DNA of 64,000 nucleotides from Bradyrhizobium elkanii USDA 76 (GCF_023278185.1 NZ_CP066356.1:1480001-1544000); one strand, 5' to 3'. Positions 1 through 11,012 are shown, numbered from the stretch's first letter. The notes: generated by a model from the sequence alone, not told the origin. Made by a program: numbers and translations.

Positions 1-1193
1 GTGCTGTCGGCATCCTCGGTGATGCCGAGCTTGTTGCGCAGGTCCGGCACGCGCGGATCGTCCATTTCGACCGCGGCCTGCTTCTTGCGCGCCGGCAAAT
101 ATTTCAGCGCCGGGCCGTCCGCGATCGTGATGACCGGACCGTCGCCCTGGCCACGCAGCTCGGCGAGCTTCTTCTTCAGCTCCTTGTAGAGCTTCTGCTG
201 CGGGTTATAGCCGTCGAGCGCGGCGGAGGCGTCCTTGGCGGAGGTCACATTGGCGAACACTTCAGCCGGATCGATCGGGTGCTCCGGATAGAGAATGTCC
301 CCCGACACCTGCGACCAGTGCATGCGGCCGCTCTGGGCCTGGCGGGCATAGTCCAGCATGCTCGCCGCGAGCTTCAGCTCGGCGTCGGCCAGCGCGTCCG
401 GCGAGGTCGCCGCGGCGAAATCCGGCACCGGATAGTCTGATGCATCGAGGCCGTCGGCGGCCGCGTCCTTCAGGCGGGCAATGACGCCCTTGCCGGCGTC
501 GGTCAGCTTGCCGGCCTTGGTGAAGACCGGTGCGTAGTCGCGAGCCGAATAGAACTTCTCGGCCGCCGCGCGCTCGTTCTTGCGGTCGAAGGTGCGCAGC
601 GACTTGCCGGCGAGCAGTTCGCGCAGCTTGTCGGCAACCGGCTGATCCTCGGCGGCAACGTTGCTCGCGGCCTTCGCCGGTTCGCTCGCCGGAGCTGCGG
701 CGGTCGCGGGAGCAGGCGCTGTTGCCGGCGCTGCGGCCGTTGCAGGCGCGGGGCTTGCGGCAGGCGCGGTGGCAGTTGCAGGGGCGGGGGCCGCTGCCGC
801 CGGCGGCGCGACCGCGGTATCGGTCTTCGGCGCATCGGCGGGCTTCGGCTCGACCGCCTTTGCAGTCGCGCTCGGCTCTGCCGGCTTGGCGTCGACCGGC
901 TTTGTCTCAGCAGGCTTGGCTTCGGTGGCTTGTACATCCGCTGGCTTCACGTCGGCCGGCTTGGCTGCATCGGGCAGCGCTGCGGTGGTGTCGGCCTTGA
1001 AATCGCTTGCGGTGGGGGGCGGCACGTTGGCCGGTTCGGGGCGCGGGATCGCCGCGTCGATCGCGAGTTCCGAAGCGCTGGAGTGCGGCGTGTCCTGCGC
1101 GAGGGCCGAGGTCGCGGACACCGTGAGGAAGGTTGCCGCGACGGCCATCAATACGCGGTCAAATCCTCGACGGTTGTTCGAACAGTCACGCAT
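1..1193 (-). CDS. L,D-transpeptidase (YcbB/YkuD-type), 3' end outside window
   Basis: The minus-strand reading frame is open from ATG at 1193 to the left edge, about 397 codons. It starts with a signal peptide (residues 1-32, hydrophobic stretch LMAVAATFLTVSATSALA, then QD). A low-complexity Ala/Pro/Lys linker follows to about residue 180, with repeats of the KPADVKPADV type. From about residue 185 (VADKLRELLAGKSLRTFD) it resembles the scaffold region of periplasmic L,D-transpeptidases, which make 3-3 or protein cross-links in peptidoglycan. The catalytic YkuD domain with its Cys would lie beyond position 1, so enzyme identity is an inference from the N-terminal half. The gene is transcribed away from the regulator gene at 1502-2992, which lies on the same strand. 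Confidence 0.75.
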   Translation of the reverse strand, partial: MRDCSNNRRGFDRVLMAVAATFLTVSATSALAQDTPHSSASELAIDAAIPRPEPANVPPPTASDFKADTTAALPDAAKPADVKPADVQATEAKPAETKPVDAKPAEPSATAKAVEPKPADAPKTDTAVAPPAAAAPAPATATAPAASPAPATAAAPATAPAPATAAAPASEPAKAASNVAAEDQPVADKLRELLAGKSLRTFDRKNERAAAEKFYSARDYAPVFTKAGKLTDAGKGVIARLKDAAADGLDASDYPVPDFAAATSPDALADAELKLAASMLDYARQAQSGRMHWSQVSGDILYPEHPIDPAEVFANVTSAKDASAALDGYNPQQKLYKELKKKLAELRGQGDGPVITIADGPALKYLPARKKQAAVEMDDPRVPDLRNKLGITEDADS

Positions 1194-1501
1194 CGTCACA
1201 CCCCCTGGGTGAAACTGCCCCTCGTCAAACCGGAACAGTTCAATTCAGAATTTGGTTTCATAGCTTGCGCGAAAGCGCCGGCCTCTCGATCGACTCGCAC
1301 GCCTGCACACAACGAACGCAGACGATACCTTTGCCCCTCTCATGCAGCCAGCGCCATGCGGGGCAACTCACGACAAACTGACCTCGAAGCAGCTGATTTC
1401 GCTCCGGGCCGTGCGTTTTTGCCACGCGGCACAGCCTTTGTCTGTCACCGCCACGACACGGTTCAAAAGGTTCCCTGGTATGGCCCTGTCGGCCTTGAGG
1501 G
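1194..1501. other. intergenic, no gene seen
   Basis: This 308-bp stretch lies upstream of the L,D-transpeptidase start and downstream of the sigma54 regulator stop. It must hold the transpeptidase promoter, but I see no convincing -35/-10 pair, repeat or small gene. Overlapping open frames here are compositional shadows. Confidence 0.5.
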
Positions 1502-2992
<1,491 letters not shown>

Positions 2993-3134
2993 GGTTTTCC
3001 CCGCACGCTACGTTTATTTGTCTCGAATCGGGGCAATGTCGCCGATGCCGATTAACGCACTCTTAAATGTTGCAAACCCGCATTCATTCCGCCGCCGCCG
3101 ACATCTTTCCGACTGAACCAAGGTTACGAACAAG

Positions 3135-5051
3135 ATGACCTCGCGCTCCAAAACTGCATCCAACAAGTCTGCCCTCGGCAAGCCCGCTCTCCGCAAGGAA
3201 GCCGCGCTGCGCAAGACGGCGGCCCAACGCAAATCGTCTGCAAGCGGCCCGGCGGCGAAAAAGGCAGCCAGCAAGACCGGCAAGCTTCCGGAATGGAATC
3301 TGGCAGATCTCTACTCCGGTATCGATGCGCCGGAGGTCGCACGCGACTTGCAGAAAATGGACGCAGATTGCGTCGCGTTTGAGACCGACTACAAGGGCAA
3401 GCTTGCCGAAAATACCGCCAAAGAGGGTGGCGGAAAGTGGCTGGCCGAGGCGATCCGGCGCTATGAGGCGATCGACGATCTGGCTGGCCGTCTCGGCTCT
3501 TACGCCGGCCTCGTCCATGCCGGCGACAGCGTCGATCCCGCGATCTCGAAATTCTACGGCGATATTTCCGAGCGGCTGACCGCCGCGTCGGTGCATCTGT
3601 TGTTCTTCTCGCTCGAGCTCAATCGGGTCGACGATGACGTGATCGAGCGCGCGATGGCCGAACCCGAACTCGGCCATTACCGGCCGTGGATCGAGGATCT
3701 GCGCAAGGACAAGCCGTACCAGCTCGAGGATCGCGTCGAGCAGCTGTTCCACGAAAAGGCGCAAAGCGGCTACGCGGCCTGGAACCGGCTGTTCGACCAG
3801 ACCATCTCCGGCCTGCGTTTCAAGGTCGGCGGCAAGGAGCTCGCGATCGAGCCGACGCTGAACCTGCTGCAGGACAAGGCGGGGGACAAGCGCAAGGCTG
3901 CCGCGCAGGCGCTTGCCAAGACCTTCAAGGACAATGAGCGCAGCTTCGCGCTGATCACCAACACGCTCGCCAAGGACAAGGAAATCTCCGACCGCTGGCG
4001 CGGCTTCCAGGATGTCGCGGACTCCCGCCATCTCAACAACCGCGTCGAGCGCGAGGTGGTCGATGCGCTGGTCGCCTCGGTGCGCGCGGCCTATCCGAAG
4101 CTGTCGCACCGCTATTACGCGCTCAAGGCCGGCTGGTTCAAAAAGAAGAAGCTGCCGCACTGGGACCGCAACGCCCCGCTGCCGTTCGCGGCGACCGGCA
4201 CCATCGCCTGGCCCGAGGCGCGCAACATGGTGCTGTCGGCCTATAGCGGCTTCTCGCCCAAGATGGCCGAGATCGCGGAGCGCTTCTTCGACGATCGCTG
4301 GATCGATGCGCCGGTCCGTCCCGGCAAGGCGCCCGGCGCGTTCTCGCATCCGACCACGCCGTCGGCGCATCCCTATGTGCTGATGAACTATCAGGGCAAG
4401 CCGCGCGACGTGATGACGCTGGCGCATGAGCTTGGTCATGGCGTCCATCAGGTGCTGGCGGCGAAGAACGGCGCGCTGATGGCGCCGACGCCGCTGACGC
4501 TGGCCGAAACTGCAAGCGTGTTCGGCGAGATGCTGACCTTCAAGCGGCTATTGTCCCAGACCAGGAACGCCAAGCAGCGCCAGGCGCTGCTCGCGGGCAA
4601 GGTCGAGGACATGATCAATACCGTGGTGCGGCAGATCGCGTTCTATTCATTCGAGCGCGCGGTTCATACCGAGCGCAAGAACGGCGAACTCACCGCCGAG
4701 CGGATCGGCCAGATCTGGCTCAGCGTGCAGGGCGAGAGCCTGGGGCCGGCGATCGAGATCAAGCCGGGCTACGAGACGTTCTGGATGTACATTCCGCACT
4801 TCATCCACTCGCCGTTCTACGTCTATGCCTATGCGTTCGGCGATTGCCTCGTGAACTCGCTCTATGCGGTCTACGAGCACGCGTCCGAAGGCTTTGCCGA
4901 GCGCTATCTCGACATGCTCGCCGCCGGCGGCACCAAGCACTACTCCGAGCTGCTGCGGCCGTTCGGGCTCGATGCCAAGGACCCCAAATTCTGGGACGGC
5001 GGCCTGTCCGTCATCGCCGGCATGATCGACGAACTGGAAGCGATGGGCTGA
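3135..5051 (+). CDS. pepF: M3 family oligoendopeptidase F
   Basis: 638 aa. This is a cytosolic zinc endopeptidase that degrades short peptides. The catalytic HELGH motif (in LAHELGHGVHQ) lies near residue 431, and the third zinc ligand is expected in the downstream ETASVFGE segment. The first ~55 residues are a Lys/Ala/Ser-rich extension absent from many family members, and the conserved body begins at KLPEWNLADLYSG. The gene is divergent from the sigma54 regulator, with 142 bp between the starts, so that gap must hold both promoters. Family assignment is secure; the physiological substrate is not known. Confidence 0.93.
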   Translation: MTSRSKTASNKSALGKPALRKEAALRKTAAQRKSSASGPAAKKAASKTGKLPEWNLADLYSGIDAPEVARDLQKMDADCVAFETDYKGKLAENTAKEGGGKWLAEAIRRYEAIDDLAGRLGSYAGLVHAGDSVDPAISKFYGDISERLTAASVHLLFFSLELNRVDDDVIERAMAEPELGHYRPWIEDLRKDKPYQLEDRVEQLFHEKAQSGYAAWNRLFDQTISGLRFKVGGKELAIEPTLNLLQDKAGDKRKAAAQALAKTFKDNERSFALITNTLAKDKEISDRWRGFQDVADSRHLNNRVEREVVDALVASVRAAYPKLSHRYYALKAGWFKKKKLPHWDRNAPLPFAATGTIAWPEARNMVLSAYSGFSPKMAEIAERFFDDRWIDAPVRPGKAPGAFSHPTTPSAHPYVLMNYQGKPRDVMTLAHELGHGVHQVLAAKNGALMAPTPLTLAETASVFGEMLTFKRLLSQTRNAKQRQALLAGKVEDMINTVVRQIAFYSFERAVHTERKNGELTAERIGQIWLSVQGESLGPAIEIKPGYETFWMYIPHFIHSPFYVYAYAFGDCLVNSLYAVYEHASEGFAERYLDMLAAGGTKHYSELLRPFGLDAKDPKFWDGGLSVIAGMIDELEAMG

Positions 5052-5290
5052 GGCCCATCCGCTGTCCCGGGGCTGAAGCCGGCGTTTTTGCGCCGGACGG
5101 CACGATCTTTCCTTATCTTTCCTTGGCGCCCGCGCTTCGGAGATCAATCCGGCCCGGACGCGGCCGTCGCCGGGCCGGATCGGGGACGATTTGCGCTTCA
5201 AATCGCCCGATCGGGACCGCGCCGTTGCCCTGCCTACCCGTTTGCGGTAATGGCTCGCGGAGGAACGCGAATTTCTGACTGGGGACAGCG

Positions 5291-5443
5291 ATGGCAGACC
5301 ATAGCGAAGTGGCCTACACGACCGCCGACGGCAACGATTACGTGGCGCATGAGCAGACCTATGAAGGGTTTATCATGCTGGTCAAATGGGGCACCATCAG
5401 CGTCGCCATTATTCTCGCCCTGATGGCCTATTTCCTGGTCTGA
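5291..5443 (+). CDS. aa3-type cytochrome c oxidase subunit IV-like small membrane protein
   Basis: A 50-aa protein starting MADHSEVAYTTADGND, with one C-terminal transmembrane helix (about residues 28-49, GTISVAIILALMAYFLV). Its pattern, a short acidic N-terminus with HEQTYEGF followed by one helix, matches the bacterial aa3-type cytochrome oxidase subunit IV family (COX4_pro_2). No oxidase catalytic subunit gene is nearby. It lies 144 bp upstream of pntAA on the same strand, so it may be co-transcribed with the transhydrogenase. Whether it works in the oxidase or with the transhydrogenase cannot be told from sequence. Confidence 0.85.
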   Translation: MADHSEVAYTTADGNDYVAHEQTYEGFIMLVKWGTISVAIILALMAYFLV

Positions 5444-5460
5444 TCCTTTAGATCGGCTAG

Positions 5461-5487
5461 CGGCGCCGCCGTCCCGCGGCGGTGCCG
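5461..5487 (+). terminator. GC-rich hairpin after the subunit IV-like gene
   Basis: Inverted repeat of about 11 bp per arm (CGGCGCCGCCG / CGGCGGTGCCG, one G-T pair) with a short loop. It lies between the small subunit IV-like gene and pntAA. There is no T-run, so it may be an mRNA stability element or weak attenuator and not an intrinsic terminator. Confidence 0.35.
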
Positions 5488-5587
5488 GAATTCCTGTCGA
5501 ATCCGGATGTAAAAACCGGGTATCCAAATCTGGCGAAAATAACGCTAGTTTGAAGACGCGTGCGCCGCTCGCGCCGCCGGAGGGCCC

Positions 5588-6712
5588 ATGAAGATTGCCG
5601 TTGCCAAGGAAATTGATCCGTCCGAGCCGCGGGTTGCGGCCTCGCCCGATACCGTGAAGAAGTTCAAGGCACTCGGCGCCGAGGTCGCGGTCGAGCCGGG
5701 CGCGGGCATCAAGTCGGGCCTTCCCGATTCGGAGTTCACCGCGGTTGGCGCCACCGTCAGCGCGGACGCGCTCAAGGACGCCGACATCATCATCAAGGTG
5801 AAGCGGCCGGAAGCCTCCGAACTCTCCAAATACAAGCGCGGCGCGCTGGTCATCGCGATCATGGATCCCTACGGCAACGAGGCCGCGCTGAAGGCGATGG
5901 CCGATGCCGGCGTGTCTGCCTTCGCGATGGAATTGATGCCGCGCATCACCCGCGCGCAGGTGATGGACGTGTTGTCCTCGCAGGCCAATCTGGCGGGCTA
6001 CCGCGCCGTGATCGAGGGCGCCGAGGCCTTTGGCCGCGCCTTCCCGATGATGATGACCGCCGCCGGCACCGTTCCGGCCGCGAAGGTGTTCGTGATGGGC
6101 GTCGGCGTCGCCGGCCTGCAGGCGATCGCGACCGCGCGGCGGCTCGGGGCCGTCGTCACCGCGACCGACGTGCGTCCGGCCACCAAGGAACAGGTCGAAT
6201 CGCTCGGCGCGAAATTCCTCGCCGTCGAGGACGAGGAATTCAAGAACGCGCAGACCGCCGGCGGCTACGCCAAGGAAATGTCCAAGGAGTACCAGGCCAA
6301 GCAGGCCGCGCTGACCGCCGAGCACATCAAGAAGCAGGACATCGTGATCACGACCGCGCTGATCCCGGGCCGTCCGGCGCCGAAGCTCGTCACCGGCGAG
6401 ATGGTGAAATCGATGAAGCCCGGCTCGGTGCTGGTCGATCTCGCGGTCGAGCGCGGCGGCAATGTCGAGGGCGCCAGGCCCGGCGAGGTGGTCGAGGCCG
6501 ACGGCATCAAGATCGTCGGCTACACCAACGTCGCCGGCCGCGTCGCGGCGTCGGCCTCGGGGCTCTACGCGCGCAACCTTTTCTCGTTCATCGAGACGAT
6601 GGTCGACAAGGCCAATAAGGCGCTCGCGGTCAATTGGGACGACGAGCTGGTGAAGGCCACCGCGCTGACCAAGGACGGCGCCGTCATCCATCCCAACTTC
6701 CAGCCGAAGTAA
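5588..6712 (+). CDS. pntAA: NAD(P) transhydrogenase subunit alpha part 1
   Basis: 374 aa. This is the soluble NAD(H)-binding domain I of the proton-translocating transhydrogenase, which reduces NADP+ with NADH using the proton gradient. The nucleotide-binding fold is visible in [20 protein letters not shown] (about 170-190), with the acidic residue of TATDVR after it. The N-terminus [16 protein letters not shown] is typical. The alpha subunit is split here (domain I alone), as in Rhodospirillum rubrum and most alphaproteobacteria. It is followed after 11 bp by pntAB, with an AAGGAG ribosome site between. Confidence 0.97.
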   Translation: MKIAVAKEIDPSEPRVAASPDTVKKFKALGAEVAVEPGAGIKSGLPDSEFTAVGATVSADALKDADIIIKVKRPEASELSKYKRGALVIAIMDPYGNEAALKAMADAGVSAFAMELMPRITRAQVMDVLSSQANLAGYRAVIEGAEAFGRAFPMMMTAAGTVPAAKVFVMGVGVAGLQAIATARRLGAVVTATDVRPATKEQVESLGAKFLAVEDEEFKNAQTAGGYAKEMSKEYQAKQAALTAEHIKKQDIVITTALIPGRPAPKLVTGEMVKSMKPGSVLVDLAVERGGNVEGARPGEVVEADGIKIVGYTNVAGRVAASASGLYARNLFSFIETMVDKANKALAVNWDDELVKATALTKDGAVIHPNFQPK

Positions 6713-6723
6713 GGAGAGAAGCC

Positions 6724-7041
6724 ATGGAGCATCTCGCGCAGGCCGTCGATCCGTTCGTGTTCCGGCTGTCGATTTTCGTCCTCGCCGTGTTTGTCGGCTA
6801 TTTCGTGGTGTGGTCGGTGACCCCGGCGCTGCATACGCCGCTGATGAGCGTGACCAACGCGATCTCCTCGGTGATCGTGGTCGGCGCGCTGCTCGCGGTC
6901 GGCGTCGGCATGGTCTCGAGCGGTTCGGGCTGGGCCCGCGGCTTCGGCTTCGTCGCGCTGATCTTCGCCTGCGTGAACATCTTCGGCGGCTTCCTGGTCA
7001 CCCAGCGCATGCTCGCGATGTACAAGAAGAAAGCCAAGTGA
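6724..7041 (+). CDS. pntAB: NAD(P) transhydrogenase subunit alpha part 2
   Basis: 105 aa. This is the small membrane part of the split alpha subunit, with about three transmembrane helices (residues 13-32, 43-63, 74-95) and a Lys-rich C-terminus KKKAK on the cytoplasmic side. The start at 6724 is chosen because AAGGAG sits 8 bp upstream and because the longer frame would overlap pntAA. Together with PntB it forms the proton channel domain II. It is the middle gene of pntAA-pntAB-pntB. Confidence 0.95.
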   Translation: MEHLAQAVDPFVFRLSIFVLAVFVGYFVVWSVTPALHTPLMSVTNAISSVIVVGALLAVGVGMVSSGSGWARGFGFVALIFACVNIFGGFLVTQRMLAMYKKKAK

Positions 7042-7084
7042 GCGGCAATCACCTCGGGGTGATGAGGATTTTGGGGGACCTGAG

Positions 7085-8482
7085 ATGAGCGCCAATCTCT
7101 CTGCACTGTTGTATCTCGTGGCGGGGGTGCTGTTCATCCTGTCGCTGCGCGGCCTGTCGAGCCCGGCGTCGTCGCGCCAGGGCAACATGTTCGGCATGAT
7201 CGGCATGGCGATCGCCGTCGGCACCACGCTGGCGAGCCATCCGCCGGCCGACGGCGTGGCCTGGGTGCTGGTCATCCTCGCGGTCGCGATCGGCGGCGGC
7301 ATCGGCGCCGTCATCGCGCGCCGGGTGCCGATGACCTCGATGCCCGAACTCGTCGCCGCATTCCACTCGCTGGTCGGCATGGCCGCGGTGCTGGTCGCCG
7401 CCGGTGCGTTCTATGCGCCCGAGGCGTTCGACATCGGCACGCCCGGCAACATCCATCCGCAGAGCCTGGTCGAGATGTCGCTCGGCGTCGCGATCGGCGC
7501 GCTGACCTTCACCGGCTCGGTGATCGCGTTCCTGAAGCTGTCGGCCCGGATGAGCGGCGCACCGATCATCCTGCCGTTCCGCCACGTCATCAACATCGTG
7601 CTGGCGCTGGCGCTGGTGTTCTTCATCGTCGGCCTCGTGATGAGCGGCAGCGCGCTCGACTTCTGGCTGATCACCATCATCGCGCTGGCGCTCGGCGTGC
7701 TGATGATCATCCCGATCGGCGGTGCCGACATGCCGGTCGTGATCTCGATGCTGAACTCGTATTCCGGCTGGGCCGCGGCCGGCATCGGCTTCACGCTCGG
7801 CAATTCGGCACTGATCATCACCGGCGCGCTGGTCGGCTCCTCCGGCGCGATCCTGTCCTACATCATGTGCCACGCGATGAACCGCTCGTTCATCTCGGTG
7901 ATCCTCGGCGGCTTCGGCGGCGAGACGGCGGCAGCCGGCGGCGGCAGCGGCGAGCAGAAGCCCGCCAAGCTCGGCTCGGCGGATGACGCCGCCTTCATCA
8001 TGAAGAACGCCTCCAAGGTCATCATCGTGCCCGGCTACGGCATGGCGGTGGCGCAGGCACAGCACGCGCTGCGCGAGATGGCCGACATCCTGAAGAAGGA
8101 AGGCGTCGAGGTGAAATACGCCATTCACCCGGTGGCGGGCCGCATGCCCGGCCACATGAACGTGCTGCTGGCCGAGGCCAACGTGCCCTACGACGAGGTG
8201 TTCGAGCTCGAGGACATCAACTCGGAGTTCGCCCAGGCCGACATCGCCTTCGTGATCGGCGCCAACGACGTCACCAACCCGGCGGCGGAAGAGGACAAGA
8301 CCTCGCCGATCTACGGCATGCCGGTGCTGCAGGTCTGGAAGGCCGGCACCGTGATGTTCATCAAGCGCTCGCTCGCCTCGGGCTACGCCGGCATCGACAA
8401 CCCGCTGTTCTACCGCGACAACACCATGATGTTGCTCGGCGACGCCAAGAAGGTCACCGAGAACATCGTCAAGGCGATGTAA
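7085..8482 (+). CDS. pntB: NAD(P) transhydrogenase subunit beta
   Basis: 465 aa. The N-terminal ~270 residues are a chain of hydrophobic helices forming the proton-translocating domain II. The C-terminal ~180 residues are the NADP(H)-binding domain III, with the motif VPGYGMAVAQAQHALREM, the loop HPVAGRMPGHMNVLLAEA, and IGANDVTNPAA. Domain II and III are joined by a Gly/Ala-rich linker (GETAAAGGGSGEQ). It is the last gene of the pnt operon, 43 bp after pntAB, with a GGGGACCTGAG region upstream of the ATG. Confidence 0.97.
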   Translation: MSANLSALLYLVAGVLFILSLRGLSSPASSRQGNMFGMIGMAIAVGTTLASHPPADGVAWVLVILAVAIGGGIGAVIARRVPMTSMPELVAAFHSLVGMAAVLVAAGAFYAPEAFDIGTPGNIHPQSLVEMSLGVAIGALTFTGSVIAFLKLSARMSGAPIILPFRHVINIVLALALVFFIVGLVMSGSALDFWLITIIALALGVLMIIPIGGADMPVVISMLNSYSGWAAAGIGFTLGNSALIITGALVGSSGAILSYIMCHAMNRSFISVILGGFGGETAAAGGGSGEQKPAKLGSADDAAFIMKNASKVIIVPGYGMAVAQAQHALREMADILKKEGVEVKYAIHPVAGRMPGHMNVLLAEANVPYDEVFELEDINSEFAQADIAFVIGANDVTNPAAEEDKTSPIYGMPVLQVWKAGTVMFIKRSLASGYAGIDNPLFYRDNTMMLLGDAKKVTENIVKAM

Positions 8483-8492
8483 GGCGGTAGCG

Positions 8493-8663
8493 ATGACGCT
8501 GAACCGGGAGTGGCATCGAGCGCATCGCATGCCGCCCCGGGCGACGCGCGAACAGCGCATCAAGTGGCACGTCGCGCATGCGGCGGCGTGCGCGTGCCGG
8601 CCGGTCCCCGATAGCGTCAAGGCGGACGTCGAGAAGCTGCGCAAACTCGCCCGCCGCAAATAG
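8493..8663 (+). CDS. small conserved hypothetical protein
   Basis: A 56-aa basic protein (MTLNREWHRAHRMPPRATRE...) starting 10 bp after pntB, with the preceding GGCGG as a weak ribosome site. The pattern WHxxHxMPxxAT followed by QRIKWHVAHAAACACRP, rich in His, Arg and Cys, recurs in rhizobial small hypothetical proteins. Two close Cys (ACACRP) and clustered His might bind metal. No function is known. It lies between pntB and the hydrolase gene on the same strand and may be read with them. Confidence 0.7.
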   Translation: MTLNREWHRAHRMPPRATREQRIKWHVAHAAACACRPVPDSVKADVEKLRKLARRK

Positions 8664-8678
8664 CCGCGGCCACCGGTG

Positions 8679-9497
8679 ATGGCGCTGGCACTCGCAATCC
8701 TGAAATGGCTCCTGATCGCCGCGGTCGTCATCTATCTCGGCGGCCTCGTGGCGCTGTATGTCAAGCAGCGCGAACTGCTGTTTCCGATCCCGCCGGTCGG
8801 GCGGACCGCGCCGGCGGCCGCGGGCCTTCCCGAAGCGAAAGAACATGTCCTGACCACCGGCGACGGCGAGAAGGTCATCGTCTGGCACGTGCCGGCGAAG
8901 CCGGGCCGGCCCGTCGTGCTGTTCTTCCACGGCAATGGCGATTTCCTTGCCGGGCGCGTGGCGCGCTTCAAGGCCATCACGGCCGACGGCACCGGGCTGG
9001 TGGCGCTGTCCTTTCGCGGTTACGCAGGGTCGAGCGGGTCTCCGAGCGAGCAGGGACTGCTGCAGGACGCCGCGGCGGCTTACGCCTTCGCCACCGCGCG
9101 CTACCGCGCCGAGCAGATCGTGGCCTGGGGATTCTCCCTCGGCACGGGCGTTGCGGTTGCGCTCGCCGCCGAACATCCGCTCGGCAAGCTGATCCTTGAG
9201 GCGCCATATACGTCGACGGCTGACGTCGCCGGCGCGCATTTCTGGTATGTGCCGGTCCGCCTTTTGATGCGCGATCAATTCCACTCCGACCGGCTCATCG
9301 CGCGGGTCAAGGCGCCGCTCCTGATCATGCATGGCGCCGACGATCCGGTGATCCCGATTCGCTTCGGCGAGCGCCTGTTCGGCCTCGCCCATGAGCCCAG
9401 GCAATTCGTGCGACTGCCCGGTGGCGGGCACGACAATCTCGACGATTTCGGTGCGATGGCGACGGCGCGACGGTTTATCGACGCCGCAAGAGGCTGA
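8679..9497 (+). CDS. membrane-anchored alpha/beta hydrolase
   Basis: 272 aa from the ATG at 8679 (a GTG directly upstream is the alternative start). One N-terminal transmembrane helix (about 6-27, KWLLIAAVVIYLGGLVALYV) is followed by a Bem46/YfhR-like alpha/beta hydrolase fold. The nucleophile elbow GFSLGTG (Ser near residue 150), the acid in HGADDPVIP and the His in GGGHDNL make a complete catalytic triad. The oxyanion region is FFHGNGDF. The substrate is unknown. It follows the small His/Arg-rich protein gene by 15 bp. Confidence 0.88.
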   Translation: MALALAILKWLLIAAVVIYLGGLVALYVKQRELLFPIPPVGRTAPAAAGLPEAKEHVLTTGDGEKVIVWHVPAKPGRPVVLFFHGNGDFLAGRVARFKAITADGTGLVALSFRGYAGSSGSPSEQGLLQDAAAAYAFATARYRAEQIVAWGFSLGTGVAVALAAEHPLGKLILEAPYTSTADVAGAHFWYVPVRLLMRDQFHSDRLIARVKAPLLIMHGADDPVIPIRFGERLFGLAHEPRQFVRLPGGGHDNLDDFGAMATARRFIDAARG

Positions 9498-9550
9498 CGG
9501 CGGCGATTGTCTGTCGCATAATCGCGGCACCGAAGTGAGGGGACCCCACG

Positions 9551-10648
9551 ATGAGCGCACACGGACCGATGCCGCGGTCGGCCTGGCTGTATCCCGTTCT
9601 GGCGGTGCTGTTGTTTGCCGCGGTCACGGCCACCGGCTACAGCTTCGCGCCGTCGGCCGGTGGCTGGGTGTTTGCGGCGGTACTTCTGGTCATTCTGTTC
9701 GGCACCGTGTTCGCGGCGGTCCACCATGCCGAGATGATCGCCGAGCGGATCGGCGAGCCGTTCGGCACATTGCTGCTGACGCTCGCGGTGACGATCATCG
9801 AGGTGGCGCTGATCTCGACCATCATGCTGGGCGACACGCCGGCGCCGACCTTGGCCCGCGACACGGTGTTTGCGGTGGTGATGATCGTCTGCAACGGCCT
9901 GGTCGGGCTCTGCATCTTCATCGGCGGCATCCGCTACCGCGAGCAGGATTTCCAGATCACCGGCGCCAACCTTTACCTCAGCGTGCTGTTCGTGCTCGCG
10001 ACCATCACGCTCGATATGCCGAATTTCACGCTCACAGCGCCGGGGCCGATCTACTCCACGGCCCAGCTTGCCGTGATCAGCGTCGTGACCCTGCTGCTTT
10101 ACGCGGTGTTCCTCTACACCCAGACCATCCGGCACCGCGATTATTTCGTCAGCGGCGCCAACGAGGCGGCGGCGCATGGCGAGGTGATGTCGGACCGCAT
10201 GACGGCGATCAGCGTTGCGCTGCTGCTGATCTCGCTGCTGGCGGTGGTGTTGCTGGCGAAGAAATTCTCGCTGGTGGTCGATGTCGTCACCGTCAAGATC
10301 GGCGCGCCGCCGGCCTTTGCCGGCCTGGTGGTGGCGGCCCTGATCCTGTTGCCGGAGAGCGTTGCCGCGGTGTCGGCAGCGCGCAAGAACGACCTGCAGA
10401 AGAGCATCAACCTCGCGCTCGGCTCCTCGATCGCCACCATCGGGCTCACGGTTCCGGCGGTGGCGGTTGCCGCCTCTGTGCTCGACAAGCAGCTGGTGCT
10501 CGGGCTCAGCAACCAGCATATGCTGATCCTGCTGCTGACCTTCATGGTCAGCATGCTCACCTTCGGAACCGGCCGCACCAACATCCTGTTCGGGCTCGTT
10601 CACATGGTGGTGTTCGCCGTGTTCGTGTTCATGGTTTTCGTGCCGTAG
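9551..10648 (+). CDS. calcium:proton antiporter-type transporter (ChaA/y4hA family)
   Basis: 365 aa with about 11 transmembrane helices and the duplicated structure of the Ca2+/cation antiporter superfamily. The first repeat carries the acidic motif GTLLLTLAVTIIEVALIS, and the second PESVAAVSAARKNDLQKSIN with GSSIATIGLTVPAVA. The Glu residues in these helices are the expected ion-binding sites. Such proteins exchange Ca2+ or Na+ for H+ across the inner membrane. The gene is 53 bp after the hydrolase gene. Ion specificity is not decided by the sequence. Confidence 0.9.
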   Translation: MSAHGPMPRSAWLYPVLAVLLFAAVTATGYSFAPSAGGWVFAAVLLVILFGTVFAAVHHAEMIAERIGEPFGTLLLTLAVTIIEVALISTIMLGDTPAPTLARDTVFAVVMIVCNGLVGLCIFIGGIRYREQDFQITGANLYLSVLFVLATITLDMPNFTLTAPGPIYSTAQLAVISVVTLLLYAVFLYTQTIRHRDYFVSGANEAAAHGEVMSDRMTAISVALLLISLLAVVLLAKKFSLVVDVVTVKIGAPPAFAGLVVAALILLPESVAAVSAARKNDLQKSINLALGSSIATIGLTVPAVAVAASVLDKQLVLGLSNQHMLILLLTFMVSMLTFGTGRTNILFGLVHMVVFAVFVFMVFVP

Positions 10649-10684
10649 AGCATGATCCGCTCAAAAAACTTGGAGAGAATGACG

Positions 10685-10969
10685 ATGCTCAGCGCCAAAT
10701 CGGATGTGCAGGTGGATACCGCGGAGGTCCGCGTGACCGAATGGCGCCTTGCGCCGGGCAGCGCCACCGGCCACCACACCCATGGGATGGACTATGTCAT
10801 CGTTCCGATCACGGCGGGCGAGATGACGATCGTGGCGCCGAACGGCGAGCGCTCGAAGGCGCAGCTCGGAGCCGGCAAATCCTATTTCCGCAAGGCCGGG
10901 GTCCAGCACAACGTGCTCAACGAGACGGCCAGCGAGATCGTGTTCCTCGAGGTCGAGCTCAAGCCCTGA
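10685..10969 (+). CDS. small cupin-domain protein
   Basis: 94 aa, a single cupin barrel. The metal-binding pattern is visible: GHHTHGMDYVIVPITAGE in motif 1 and KAGVQHNVLNET in motif 2, giving three His and a possible Asp/Glu ligand. The ATG at 10685 is preferred because GGAGAG lies 7 bp upstream; the ATG at 10679 is too close to it. It follows the antiporter gene by about 36 bp. Function and ligand are unknown. Confidence 0.82.
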   Translation: MLSAKSDVQVDTAEVRVTEWRLAPGSATGHHTHGMDYVIVPITAGEMTIVAPNGERSKAQLGAGKSYFRKAGVQHNVLNETASEIVFLEVELKP

Positions 10970-10979
10970 CGCGGCGCAA

Positions 10980-11012
10980 CAACCCTGCAAGGACCCCTGC
11001 AAGGAACCCTGC
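10980..11012. repeat. short direct repeats of CCCTGCAAGGA type
   Basis: Three imperfect copies of an 11-12 bp unit (CCTGCAAGGAC, CCTGCAAGGAA, CCTGCACC) stand in tandem just after the cupin stop. Their role is unknown. The rest of the 276-bp gap to the next gene shows only the short palindrome CACCAAAGGTG near 11133. Confidence 0.4.

Noticed and set aside
7049..8731. 560-codon minus-strand open frame across pntB
   Set aside because: It is a shadow of pntB, full of His/Arg runs and with no recognisable domain.
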